From contig DBUL01000116.1 of the NCBI GenBank assembly GCA_002307905.1, forward strand, positions 26,143 through 38,928: 12,786 nt of DNA, given 5' to 3'. Shown piece by piece: positions 1 to 7,008 of this stretch. Source of the stretch: Rhizobiaceae bacterium UBA1291. Lineage in GTDB: Bacteria; Pseudomonadota; Alphaproteobacteria; Rhizobiales; Rhizobiaceae. The notes under the pieces were generated by a model that had not been told where the DNA came from, did not search any database, and saw only the letters and a list, made by a program, of their open reading frames with translations. The stretch's first letter is position 1. Each line of letters starts with the position of its first letter. A program made the translations under genes and the position numbers.

Positions 1-1705
1 CGACCCGGACCGGCGGACTTATTTCAAGGAAGAGGTCGGCGGCCTCGTCATGGGCGGCTATGAGCCGAACCCTCAACCCTGGACCACGGGCGACGTGCCG
101 AACGAATGGGCGTTCCGGCTGTTCGACGACGATTACGACCATTTCGAACAGCACATGATGCAGGCCATCGAACGCATTCCGGCGCTCGAGAAGGTCGGCG
201 TCAAGCAGATGATCAACGGGCCGGAGAGCTTCACCCCGGACGGCAACTTCATCCTCGGCGTGGCGCCGGAATGCAAGAACATGTTCGTCGGCGCCGGCTT
301 CAACGCCTTCGGCATCGCGTCAGGCGGCGGCGCCGGCTGGGTGCTGGCGCAATGGGTCGTCGACGGCGAGGCGCCGCTCGATCTCTGGGTGGTCGACATC
401 CGCCGCTTCGCCGGCATGCATCGCGACCGTCAATGGGTGCTGGACCGCACGCTGGAAGCCTATGGCAAGCACTACACGATCGGCTTTCCGCATGAGGAAT
501 ATGAAAGCGGCCGGCCGCGCCTCGTCTCGCCGCTCTATGAGCGGCTGAAGCGCCATGGCGCCGTGTTCGGCTCGAAGCTCGGCTGGGAGCGCCCCAACTG
601 GTTCGCCCCGGCCGGCACCGAGGCGAAGGACGTCTATTCGATGGGCCGGCAGAACTGGTTCGGGCCGGTCGGCGAGGAGCATGTCCATGTGCGCGAGGCG
701 GTCGGCGTGTTCGACCAGTCCTCCTTCTCGAAATACGAGCTTTCCGGTCCCGATGCCCTCAAGGCGCTGGACTGGATCTGCGCCAACGACGTATCGAAAC
801 CCACCGGCCGGCTCACTTACACCCAGCTCCTCAACACCCGCGGCGGCATCGAGGCGGATCTGACCGTGGCGCGCATCGCGGAAGACCGGTTCTACATCGT
901 CACCGGTACCGGCTTCCGCACCCATGATTTCGGCTGGATCGTCGACCACATTCCCGCCGGCCTCGACTGCAGCTTTGTCGACATCACCGAGGACTGGGGC
1001 ACGCTGTCGCTGATGGGCCCCAAGGCCCGTGCGGTGCTTGCCGCCGTCACCACCGCCGACGTGTCGAACGAGGCTTTCCCCTTCGGCCATGTGCGGGAGA
1101 TCGTCATTGCCGGTGCGACGGTGCGGGCGCTGCGGGTCACCTATGTCGGCGAACTAGGCTGGGAACTGCATATCCCGATCGCCGCTCTCGGCGAGGTCTT
1201 CGATGCGCTGATGGCAGCCGGTAAGGCGCATGACATCCGCCCGATCGGCTACCGGGCGCTGGAATCGCTGCGGCTGGAAAAGGGCTACCGCGCCTGGGGC
1301 TCCGACATCACGCCCAACGACACGCCCTTCGAGGCGGGCCTCGGCTGGGCGGTGAAGCTGCGCAAGAACACCGATTTCCTCGGCCGGCGCACTCTCGAAG
1401 AGCTTCAGGGCGCGACCCTGAAAAAACGCCTGATGGGCTTCACGGTCGACGATCCGGAGATCGTCCTCGTCGGTCGCGAAACGATCCTGAGGAACGGCGA
1501 GCCCGTCGGTTACCTGACCAGCGGCGGCTTCGGCTACACGCTCGGCAAGAACATCGGCTACGGCTATGTGCGCAATGCGGACGGCGTGACGGACGACTAT
1601 CTCGCCAGCGGAAGATACGAGCTCGTCGTTGCGGCGGAAAAGACGCCGGCGACCCTTCACTTCGGGCCGATGTTCGACCCAGCCATGGACAAGATCAAGG
1701 CCTGA
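1..1705 (+). CDS. FAD-dependent oxidoreductase / dimethylglycine (sarcosine) dehydrogenase-like protein, 5'-truncated by window edge
   Basis: The reading frame is open from the first bases of the window, so the true start lies upstream; the in-window ATG at 50 sits inside conserved sequence and is not the start. About 567 C-terminal residues are visible. The first ~110 are the end of the FAD-binding oxidoreductase part, with a FKEEVGGLVMGGYEPNP stretch, PESFTPDGNFILG and a glycine-rich GAGFNAFGIASGGGAGW segment typical of the DAO superfamily. The rest is a linker and a GcvT/aminomethyltransferase-like folate-binding domain (for example YVGELGWELHIP and EKGYRAWGSDITPNDTPFEAGLGW). This DAO-GcvT fusion is the architecture of dimethylglycine and sarcosine dehydrogenases of about 800-850 residues, which demethylate N-methyl glycines and pass the one-carbon unit to tetrahydrofolate. 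The exact substrate cannot be told. A second gene of the same family begins 10 nt downstream, so they form an operon. Codon use is strongly GC-rich. Confidence 0.9.
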   Translation, partial: DPDRRTYFKEEVGGLVMGGYEPNPQPWTTGDVPNEWAFRLFDDDYDHFEQHMMQAIERIPALEKVGVKQMINGPESFTPDGNFILGVAPECKNMFVGAGFNAFGIASGGGAGWVLAQWVVDGEAPLDLWVVDIRRFAGMHRDRQWVLDRTLEAYGKHYTIGFPHEEYESGRPRLVSPLYERLKRHGAVFGSKLGWERPNWFAPAGTEAKDVYSMGRQNWFGPVGEEHVHVREAVGVFDQSSFSKYELSGPDALKALDWICANDVSKPTGRLTYTQLLNTRGGIEADLTVARIAEDRFYIVTGTGFRTHDFGWIVDHIPAGLDCSFVDITEDWGTLSLMGPKARAVLAAVTTADVSNEAFPFGHVREIVIAGATVRALRVTYVGELGWELHIPIAALGEVFDALMAAGKAHDIRPIGYRALESLRLEKGYRAWGSDITPNDTPFEAGLGWAVKLRKNTDFLGRRTLEELQGATLKKRLMGFTVDDPEIVLVGRETILRNGEPVGYLTSGGFGYTLGKNIGYGYVRNADGVTDDYLASGRYELVVAAEKTPATLHFGPMFDPAMDKIKA

Positions 1706-1715
1706 GGACTTGAAG

Positions 1716-2304
1716 ATGACATTCCGCGCGGACCGCCATGTGCATATTCTGATCATCGGTGGTGGTGTCATCGGCACTTCCGTCGCCTACCACCTTGCCC
1801 GCGACGGGGCAAAGGACGTGCTGCTGGTGGAAAAGGCCATGCTGACCCATGGCTGCACCTGGCATGCGGCGGGCCTTGTCGGGCAATTGCGCGGCAAGCG
1901 AAACCTCACCCCGCTGATGAAGAATTCGGTCTACGTCTTCGACCGGCTGGAGGCGGAAACCGGCCAGCACATCGCCTGGAAGAAGGTGGGCTCGCTGCGC
2001 CTTGCCGGCAGCCCCGAGCGGTGGAGCGAGATTAGGCGCTCGATGACCCAGGCAAAGAGCTTCGGCGTCGAATGCCATTCGCTGTCGGCCGATGAGGCAG
2101 CCGCGCGCTTCCCCTACATCATCAGGGACGGCATCGAGGGGGCGGTCTTCATTCCCGGCGACGGCTATATCGATCCCTATTCGCTCACCATGGCCTATGC
2201 CAAGGGCGCCCGCATGTTCGGCGCGAAGATCGAGGAAGGCGTCTGCGTCGAGGAGATCGTCATCCACAACCGCCGCGCTTTCGGCGTCGTCACCAATGGC
2301 GGGG
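1716..2304 (+). pseudogene. second dimethylglycine/sarcosine dehydrogenase-like gene, 5' fragment interrupted by IS DNA
   Basis: The ATG at 1716 follows a GAGGA element and lies 10 nt after the previous stop codon. About 196 native residues are readable. They start with a Rossmann FAD-binding motif (ILIIGGGVIGTSVAYHLARDG, G-x-G-x-x-G near residues 15-20), followed by a TWHAAGLVGQLR segment and FIPGDGYIDPYSLTMAYAKGA, both characteristic of the DAO/dimethylglycine dehydrogenase family. Protein similarity stops abruptly after GVVTNGG near 2300. The frame then runs into unrelated codons and a stop at 2337-2339, exactly where an IS3-family element begins. The remaining three quarters of the gene, including any GcvT domain, is absent from the window. 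The fragment cannot encode a working enzyme. A longer reading starting at 1629 is possible in this frame, but it overlaps the upstream gene and lacks family similarity. Confidence 0.85.
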
Positions 2305-2373
2305 TAATCCCCCCGGTAAATAACGGGCTTCAAAAGTAGAATTTTCTCGGGCTTTATGATCGAGGAGATTTTG

Positions 2374-2640
2374 ATGAAGACGAGCAGATTTACCGAACCA
2401 CAAATCCTGCCATCCTGCGCCAGGCAGAAGGCGGCATTCCTGTGCCGGAGTTATGCCGGGAACACGGGATGAGCACTGCTAGCTTTTGCAAGTGACGTTC
2501 GAAGTATGGCGGCATGGACGCCTCGATGATCCGCCAGATGAAGGCTCTGGAGGGCGGGAACCGGCGGCTGAAGAAGATGTATGCCGAGATGATCATGCAG
2601 GCAGCACTGCTGAAGGAAGCCTTGGGAAGAAATAACACGG
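2374..2640 (+). pseudogene. IS3-family orfA (transposase HTH subunit), frameshifted with internal stop
   Basis: The product starts at the ATG at 2374, behind a GAGGAG element, with MKTSRFTEPQIL. This is the usual opening of IS407-group OrfA proteins. A one-base deletion near 2409-2411 shifts the frame. Restoring it gives a continuous CREHGMSTASF helix-turn-helix reading and then GGMDASMIRQMKALE and LKKMYAEMIMQAALLKEALG, a leucine-rich coiled coil. In the restored frame a tryptophan codon is replaced by TGA at 2493-2495, and the preceding tyrosine is cysteine. The intact downstream reading from 2514 is therefore only a C-terminal relic; after about 2630 its residues come from the orfB region read in the wrong frame. 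It is not functional. Confidence 0.85.
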
Positions 2641-2658
2641 CCGTCTCAACGCCGAGAG

Positions 2659-3186
2659 ATGGCCGGGAAAGCAGTGGCGTTGTACGGGGTGAGCATTGCG
2701 CTTGCCTGCCGGACCTTCGAGGTCAGCGAGACCTGCTATCGTTACAGCGCCAAGCTGAACGACGAGAACGAGCAGATCGCCGATCTCCTCATCGGACTGA
2801 CGCGGGCAAAGAAGACCTGGGGCTTTGGCCTGTGCTTCCTTTACCGGCGGAATGTCTGAGGACATCGCTGGAACCACAAGCGTGTATACCGCATCTACCG
2901 CGAGCTGGAGTTGAACCTCAGGATCAAGCCACGCAAGCGTTTGAAGCGGGACAAGCCCGACGCTCTGACTGTGCCGGATGAGCCGAACCTGGTCTGGTCC
3001 ATGGATTTCATGGCGGATCGTTTGGAGGATGGTCGGCAATTCCGGCTGTTGAATGTCTTGGACGACTTCAACCGCGAGGGGCTGGGCATCGAAGTAGACT
3101 TTTCGCGGCCCGCTGAACGTGTGATCCGAAGCCTGAACCAGATGATCGAATGGCGAGGCGGACCATTCGCCATTCGTGTGGATAAC
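2659..3186 (+). pseudogene. IS3-family orfB (DDE integrase/transposase), internal stop and truncated C-terminus
   Basis: The reading starts MAGKAVALYGVSIALACR and continues through TWGFGLCFLYRRNV to a TGA at 2857-2859. It then resumes in the same frame with [25 protein letters not shown] (first catalytic Asp of the DDE triad) and [16 protein letters not shown]. It ends at IRVDN (3181-3186), where the second catalytic Asp of the triad is expected. Beyond this point the sequence is unrelated and stops at 3214-3216. About 95 C-terminal residues, including the catalytic Glu and the usual NERPN region, are missing. With one internal stop and no complete active site this is a pseudogene. The orfA/orfB overlap that drives programmed frameshifting in this family is also no longer readable. 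Confidence 0.87.
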
Positions 3187-3395
3187 GTCCTAGCTCGGGA
3201 ACAAAACGCGGTTTAGGGCGTCAGGTCACGGGGCATCCGAGGGACCGGATGTGTTGAATAGTTACCCAGGCGGGCTCCGCCGTCAAGAAGTGGTCTCTTC
3301 CATAGCAAATACAGGGTCGGCCTGGTTGCCGCCCTCACCGTCCTTAAGACGAGATCCTAAATCCTAAGCGGAAGGCCCGAACATTATCTACGAGG
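3187..3395. other. gene-free junction between the IS3 and IS110 relics
   Basis: These 209 bases show no convincing coding frame. They separate the truncated IS3 orfB from the 3' end of the IS110-family transposase, and are probably the non-coding end of the IS110-type element plus junction DNA. A short direct repeat (atcctaa twice, near 3353-3366) is visible. I could not define element ends or target duplications here. Confidence 0.5.
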
Positions 3396-4330
3396 TCAGG
3401 AAGCTGCCTCCACGGCTCTACAGAGAGGGGTCCTTCCGCCTGGGCTCGTCCCCTCGAAGGAGGGACGATAGGGTTCGCCGGATTTGATCACGGCGTGAAT
3501 GGTGCGTGCCATCTTTGCGGCGATGGCGGTGTAGGCCTTGCGGCGCAAATCCGGGTTGTGACGATCTTGCGCGATGTAGCGCTCAAACTTGTCGCGGAAG
3601 CTGTTGGCCTTCTTCAGTACCGCCGTCTGCCCTGCCAGCCATAAAGTGCGCCGCAGGCGAGCATTGCCGCACTTGGATATCTTGCTTCGACCGCGAAACA
3701 TGCCGGACTGGACTGTAGCCAGAACCATGCCGCAGAACTTCAGAAACTGACGGTGATGATGGCAGCGGCGCAGATCGCCCGTCTCGGCGAGTATGGTCAG
3801 GGCATTGATTGGCCCGATGCCGGGAATGGTGCGCAGCAATTGATAATCGGGCCGATCGCCCAGCAATTCGACCGCCCTGTCTTCGATGGCGTTGCGCTGC
3901 CGGATCAGCTTCGTCCTTCGGCCAGCATCATGCGGAACATGCGGATGGCGTCTGAATTTGGCGACACGGGCACTCCTGCTGATACCTTTGCTGTCTCGTA
4001 AATATCTGACAACAAGAGAGACTTCTCCACTTTCCGCCCGACCACTTCCCATGCGGTCTTGATGAACTCGTCCTTCGTCATGACCGTGATCATATGTGGT
4101 GATGGAAACATCTCTAGGAAGGACAAGAACCAATCGGTGCGTGAACTGCGGTGGAAACGGTCAGCTTCCGAAAAGTAGAGCGGCAGGTAGTGGGTCAGTA
4201 TACGGTGCCACAGCTCGGTTTTGGCCCGCGACACGGCATCATGGGTCTTGGACAATTCCTGAATGTCGTTCGTGCCAGCTACCATCGGGTCCTGGAAGAT
4301 CTGCACAGCACCGATCTGCAGCATGCGCAA
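3396..4330 (-). pseudogene. IS110-family transposase, frameshifted and missing its N-terminal catalytic domain
   Basis: Two minus-strand frames together form one IS110-type recombinase. The upstream frame gives FQDPMVAGTNDIQELS, HDAVSRAKTELWHRILTHYL and DAIRMFRMMLAEGRS, then stops at 3905-3907. The other frame takes over with LIRQRNAIEDRAVELLGD, LLRTIPGIGPINALTILAETGD, the SGMFRGRSKISKCGNARLRR block of the C-terminal Transposase_20 domain (which carries the conserved catalytic serine region in this family), and ends CRAVEAAS. One missing base near 3908-3911 explains the switch. About 300 residues of homology remain, against roughly 400 in the family; the N-terminal RuvC-like DEDD domain is absent. 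The upstream limit near 4330 is approximate. This copy cannot be active, and the non-coding 5' end that encodes the bridge RNA in IS110-group elements is probably gone as well. Confidence 0.85.
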
Positions 4331-4723
4331 GTGAGCTGCGAGGGGCCGGGACGCAGATGTTGAGTGAAATCGCTCATCTTCAGGCCGCCTGATCATAGTC
4401 CTCACGGTCCTGCCTTGATCCGACACCCATAAGTTTACAGTGCCGGAGATTTCAATTCGTGTGGCGATAACTTCTTTCGCCAGGCATAGATCTGCTGCGG
4501 AAGGACGTCGTGCCGGCGTGCTACATCCGAAACGGTACCATCTACGCCGAAAGCTTCTGCAATATCGAAAGCTTCAGTTCTGTGGCCCATCGACGTTGTC
4601 GCTTGGCACCCGTCAGGATCTCAACCTTGGCCATACATACCCTGTTGCGTCACAAATGAATCATCTGTGTCGTAACTTGCGCTAGTTCCCCACCTAACCA
4701 AAACTGGCTCACCGGACGCTCAC
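4331..4723 (-). mobile_element. remnant of one end of an IS66-family element
   Basis: The tnpA relic is preceded, in its direction of reading, by about 89 bases of leader. This begins at 4723 with gtgagcgtccggtgagcc, close to the GTAAGCG-type termini described for IS66-family elements. The other boundary is unclear: similarity to tnpA ends near 4440, and 4331-4439 is unassigned DNA between the two relics. No opposite end or 8-bp target duplication can be recognised. Assignment of the terminus rests on memory of the family consensus, so it is less certain than the tnpA call. Confidence 0.5.
4440..4634 (-). pseudogene. IS66-family tnpA (helix-turn-helix accessory protein) relic
   Basis: On the minus strand an ATG at 4634 opens MAKVEILTGAKRQRRWATELK, the typical start of IS66-family OrfA/TnpA proteins. 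A stop (TAG) follows a few codons later, but inserting one base near 4570-4575 restores the family pattern: DGTVSDVARRHDVLPQQIYA followed by WRKKLSP, a helix-turn-helix with the conserved Q-x-x-x-W-R end. The frame then ends quickly, before the usual C-terminal part of the protein. TnpB and TnpC of IS66 are not present; the element is cut off at or near the IS110 relic. It is too short and broken to appear as a normal gene. Confidence 0.75.
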
Positions 4724-4762
4724 GGTATTACAGCATCCGACCGCGGCTTTGGATTGGCCTGC

Positions 4763-4788
4763 AAAAGCGTTCTGAGCAGTCTCAGCGC
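4763..4788 (-). terminator. Rho-independent-type terminator after the EamA gene
   Basis: Read on the minus strand, a GCG-CTGAG stem, an ACTG loop and a CTCAG-(AA)-CGC return arm are followed directly by TTTT. The stem has eight pairs with an AA bulge and a short U tract. It lies 15 nt after the EamA stop codon, at the end of a run of seven co-oriented genes, where a terminator is expected. The U tract is short, so strength is uncertain. Confidence 0.55.
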
Positions 4789-4802
4789 CGAGCGTTTCTG
4801 AG

Positions 4803-5792
4803 TCAGTCCACAGATTGGAGGCGGCCAATATCTTTCGCTTCTACACTCGGAGAAGTGGATCGAATTATAGCAAGGACAGTTCCGCCAACGGCCAGGATAC
4901 ATGATCCTACGATCACGGGAACTGTTGGAACTTCGTTGAAGAATATATATCCAATCAATGCTGTAAATATCAGCCAACTGTAATCGACTGGGGCAACGAT
5001 CGACAATGCAGCTAATTTATATCCTCGAACTATGCAATATTGTGCAGAAATAGCAACAACGCCAAGAATAAGGTATGGAAATGAATTAATCAATGAAATG
5101 CCTGTCCAAGACATAGCGGCAAAAGCTCCTGTTATGAACAGCCCAAATGCGTTCGTATACAACAGAACCGTGAGTGGTTTATCGACATATGAAAGAACTT
5201 TAATCATGAACCCTTCAAGGGCGAGAAGAGCTGCTCCCAGTATCGCAACCGCTGCTGGAATAGTATACGCAGCATCTATGGACGAAAAAGCCCCACGGGA
5301 AAGCATTATTATCGCGGTACCTCCTCCACAAAGGGTGATCCCGAAAAGATGTTGTCGTGTGATCTTATCGCTCAGAAAGATTACGCCGAGAGGTACAATG
5401 AAAACAACATAGAGCAGTCCTAATGCGGTGGCATCGACGATTGGCATGTTAGCAGATGCGAACATGATGGCTCCTGCGCCCGTGGCACCAAAGCCTGCTC
5501 TGAGAAAATAGAGGAACGGCTTTGAACTATGATAGGAGCGCAGTCCACCGGAGACAGAAGCTATCAAGAAAAGAGATAAAAGACCGCCAATGTATCTAAA
5601 GAACAATATCTGAAATGTTGAAATACTTCCGTCTGCAAATTTAGCTGATGAAAATATTATTGCGAACAGTCCGGTTCCTACCGTGACCCATGAAATGGCT
5701 TTTGCATTTGACCATCGGTTTTCTATGTGGATTTCTTGCTTGTTCTGATTAATTTTGTCAGACATAGTATTGCCCATATATTTATGCCGCAT
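4803..5792 (-). CDS. EamA/DMT-family membrane transporter (putative exporter)
   Basis: The 329-residue product is almost entirely hydrophobic after a polar N-terminus, with roughly ten membrane segments by eye in two EamA-like halves. This is the size and layout of drug/metabolite transporters of the EamA (RhaT-like) family, which usually export amino acids or small metabolites. The first half contains FFRYIGGLLSLFLIAS and the second APVDYSWLIFTALIGYIFF, a common position for the repeated EamA signature. The ATG at 5792 overlaps the stop of the opine-dehydrogenase gene by 11 nt, which suggests translational coupling; in-frame ATGs at 5777 and 5765 are alternatives. EamA carriers are known partners of opine-type products (CntI for pseudopaline in Pseudomonas aeruginosa), so export of the cluster product is a reasonable inference. 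The gene is markedly AT-rich compared with the flanking dehydrogenase genes. It is followed by a terminator-like hairpin. Confidence 0.85.
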   Translation of the reverse strand: MRHKYMGNTMSDKINQNKQEIHIENRWSNAKAISWVTVGTGLFAIIFSSAKFADGSISTFQILFFRYIGGLLSLFLIASVSGGLRSYHSSKPFLYFLRAGFGATGAGAIMFASANMPIVDATALGLLYVVFIVPLGVIFLSDKITRQHLFGITLCGGGTAIIMLSRGAFSSIDAAYTIPAAVAILGAALLALEGFMIKVLSYVDKPLTVLLYTNAFGLFITGAFAAMSWTGISLINSFPYLILGVVAISAQYCIVRGYKLAALSIVAPVDYSWLIFTALIGYIFFNEVPTVPVIVGSCILAVGGTVLAIIRSTSPSVEAKDIGRLQSVD

Positions 5793-6885
5793 GCGTCTGC
5801 CTGTTTCCTGCCGTAAAATTTCCTCCTTTTATTATGCGGACAATATCTTCTATCGAGAGATTTTCAATTTTCAATTTTCTCGCGTTCCTCCCGTGGAGGA
5901 AATAATTCTCATTGTTGATGATTGATGAAAACTCGATGATGCTTCTCATGGTAGGTGCTTGTATGCCTGCCACTCGGCCAAGCTCGTGCCATGGCACCAT
6001 GATGAACGGCACATCCTCAGTGATGTACCTTTCTGCCATGCTGCTGGGTGTGTTCTTTGTCCTATTGTGGACAGCGCTATGACAGGCAAAATCTGAGAAA
6101 CTTTTGTATTCGCCGCCATAGAAGCTGATCATCTCGCTCAGCAAGGTTTGCGGGCGGTATCCAAAAGCATTGGCGATAGCCAGTCGCTCCTGATCTACAG
6201 ATTCAATGATTCGTCCGACCGATGTCGAAATTCCATCTTTGTAAAAATAAAAATCGCCTTTGGTAAGCTCTATACGGGCGGTATTCAATATTGTGGTAGC
6301 GGGGTGGAAAACACCATTGTTTGATTGGAGTCCAACATCCAATACATTGTCTTGCCACTCGAGCGACATGGAAAAAACGCTAGCGACTGCGTTCCGGTCG
6401 TCAGCTGATATGTCAGCTGGATAAGCTGCAATTTGTAAGTTTTTCTTGATCCCGAGAACCAGGATTTCCCCATCTACGAACCGCGACGCGTAAGGAGCGG
6501 CATTTGTTTCAAGGATCAAACGAGCATTGAGCTCGTTCATGTATGCAAGTGAGAAGAAGTTCGCATTTATGACAACAAGGACATGGTCACTTAGGTCAAA
6601 TGACTTTAGTTCGTTAACAATTGTGTCGTGCCCGAATGATGGTGTCGTAATGATGAGGCATTTCGAGAATTTGACGGCTTCCGCGATGTTCTGAGTTAAC
6701 CTTGGCTTAAATTGCCCCTCGATCTGCATCGCCGAATTTAAGTAGCCTTGCTGCGCTATCGCATTGAGGTTTCGCGCATGTTCTGGATGAGCGTAAAGCA
6801 GCACCCCCAGGCCACGCGACAGTGTATCAACCGCAAGAGCACAACCGCAGTGGCCGGTACCAATAATTGAAACAGAGTTAAACAT
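5782..6885 (-). CDS. opine dehydrogenase family protein (octopine/nopaline dehydrogenase fold)
   Basis: The 367-residue product starts at ATG 6885 with MFNSVSIIGTGHCG, placing the NAD(P)-binding G-x-G-x-x-G (residues 9-14) at the very N-terminus as in this family. An in-frame ATG at 6984 would add 33 residues without similarity. The C-terminal domain carries NNGVFHPATTILN, with His194 at the place of the catalytic histidine of opine dehydrogenases, and RYITEDVPFIMVPWHELGR, where Asp291 matches the catalytic aspartate of the EDVP hallmark. Such enzymes reductively condense an amino acid's amino group with a 2-oxo acid to a secondary amine, using NAD(P)H in the cytoplasm. Substrates (arginine/pyruvate-like, or nicotianamine-like as in CntM) cannot be told from the sequence. 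It lies 123 nt after the carbamoyltransferase gene and overlaps the EamA gene by 11 nt. It is AT-rich relative to the upstream cluster genes. Confidence 0.85.
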   Translation of the reverse strand: MFNSVSIIGTGHCGCALAVDTLSRGLGVLLYAHPEHARNLNAIAQQGYLNSAMQIEGQFKPRLTQNIAEAVKFSKCLIITTPSFGHDTIVNELKSFDLSDHVLVVINANFFSLAYMNELNARLILETNAAPYASRFVDGEILVLGIKKNLQIAAYPADISADDRNAVASVFSMSLEWQDNVLDVGLQSNNGVFHPATTILNTARIELTKGDFYFYKDGISTSVGRIIESVDQERLAIANAFGYRPQTLLSEMISFYGGEYKSFSDFACHSAVHNRTKNTPSSMAERYITEDVPFIMVPWHELGRVAGIQAPTMRSIIEFSSIINNENYFLHGRNARKLKIENLSIEDIVRIIKGGNFTAGNRQTHAA

Positions 6886-6930
6886 CTGAGCTCTTTTCCT
6901 ATAGGCATTGGTGAAGCTGTGGGAAAACCC

Positions 6931-6942
6931 AAGCCGCGGCTT
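6931..6942. promoter_or_regulatory. perfect 12-bp palindrome in the gap before the opine dehydrogenase gene
   Basis: The bases aagccgcggctt read the same on both strands and lie in the 123-nt gap between the carbamoyltransferase stop and the opine-dehydrogenase start, 46 nt upstream of the ATG. On the minus strand they are followed by gggtttt. It may be an operator half-site pair or a weak attenuator hairpin; a chance palindrome is also possible. No clear -35/-10 pair was seen beside it. Confidence 0.25.
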
Positions 6943-7008
6943 AGATAGAATTGATAGGTTTGATGCGGCCAAGGATGTCCTCAACCGGACCGTTAGACCT
7001 TTTAGGGA

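Larger units (their letters stand above)
2305..3186 (+). mobile_element. decayed IS3-family (IS407-group-like) insertion sequence, 3' end missing
   Basis: This block begins where the dehydrogenase gene loses similarity and contains relics of the two overlapping IS3-type reading frames, orfA (helix-turn-helix) and orfB (DDE integrase). The left boundary is placed by the loss of dehydrogenase similarity; a GC-rich tract just inside it (ccccccggtaaataacgggc) may be the terminal repeat. The right boundary is placed where orfB homology stops at 3186. No matching right-hand terminal repeat or target duplication could be identified by eye, so the right part has been deleted or replaced. Both frames carry inactivating changes, and the element cannot move by itself. 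Confidence 0.75.

Noticed and set aside
320..1777. Long minus-strand open frames opposite the dehydrogenase genes
   Set aside because: They are composition shadows of a GC-rich coding strand, lack recognisable domains and lie opposite well-conserved protein sequence.
2514..2981. A 155-codon open frame as a separate gene
   Set aside because: It begins inside the broken IS3 orfA and continues through orfB in the wrong frame.
4803..6885. A complete staphylopine/pseudopaline-type metallophore locus
   Set aside because: No nicotianamine-synthase-like gene, histidine racemase or metallophore uptake system is in the window.
6886..6984. N-terminal extension of the opine dehydrogenase to 6984
   Set aside because: It would put 33 unrelated residues before the NAD-binding strand, which normally begins at the N-terminus.
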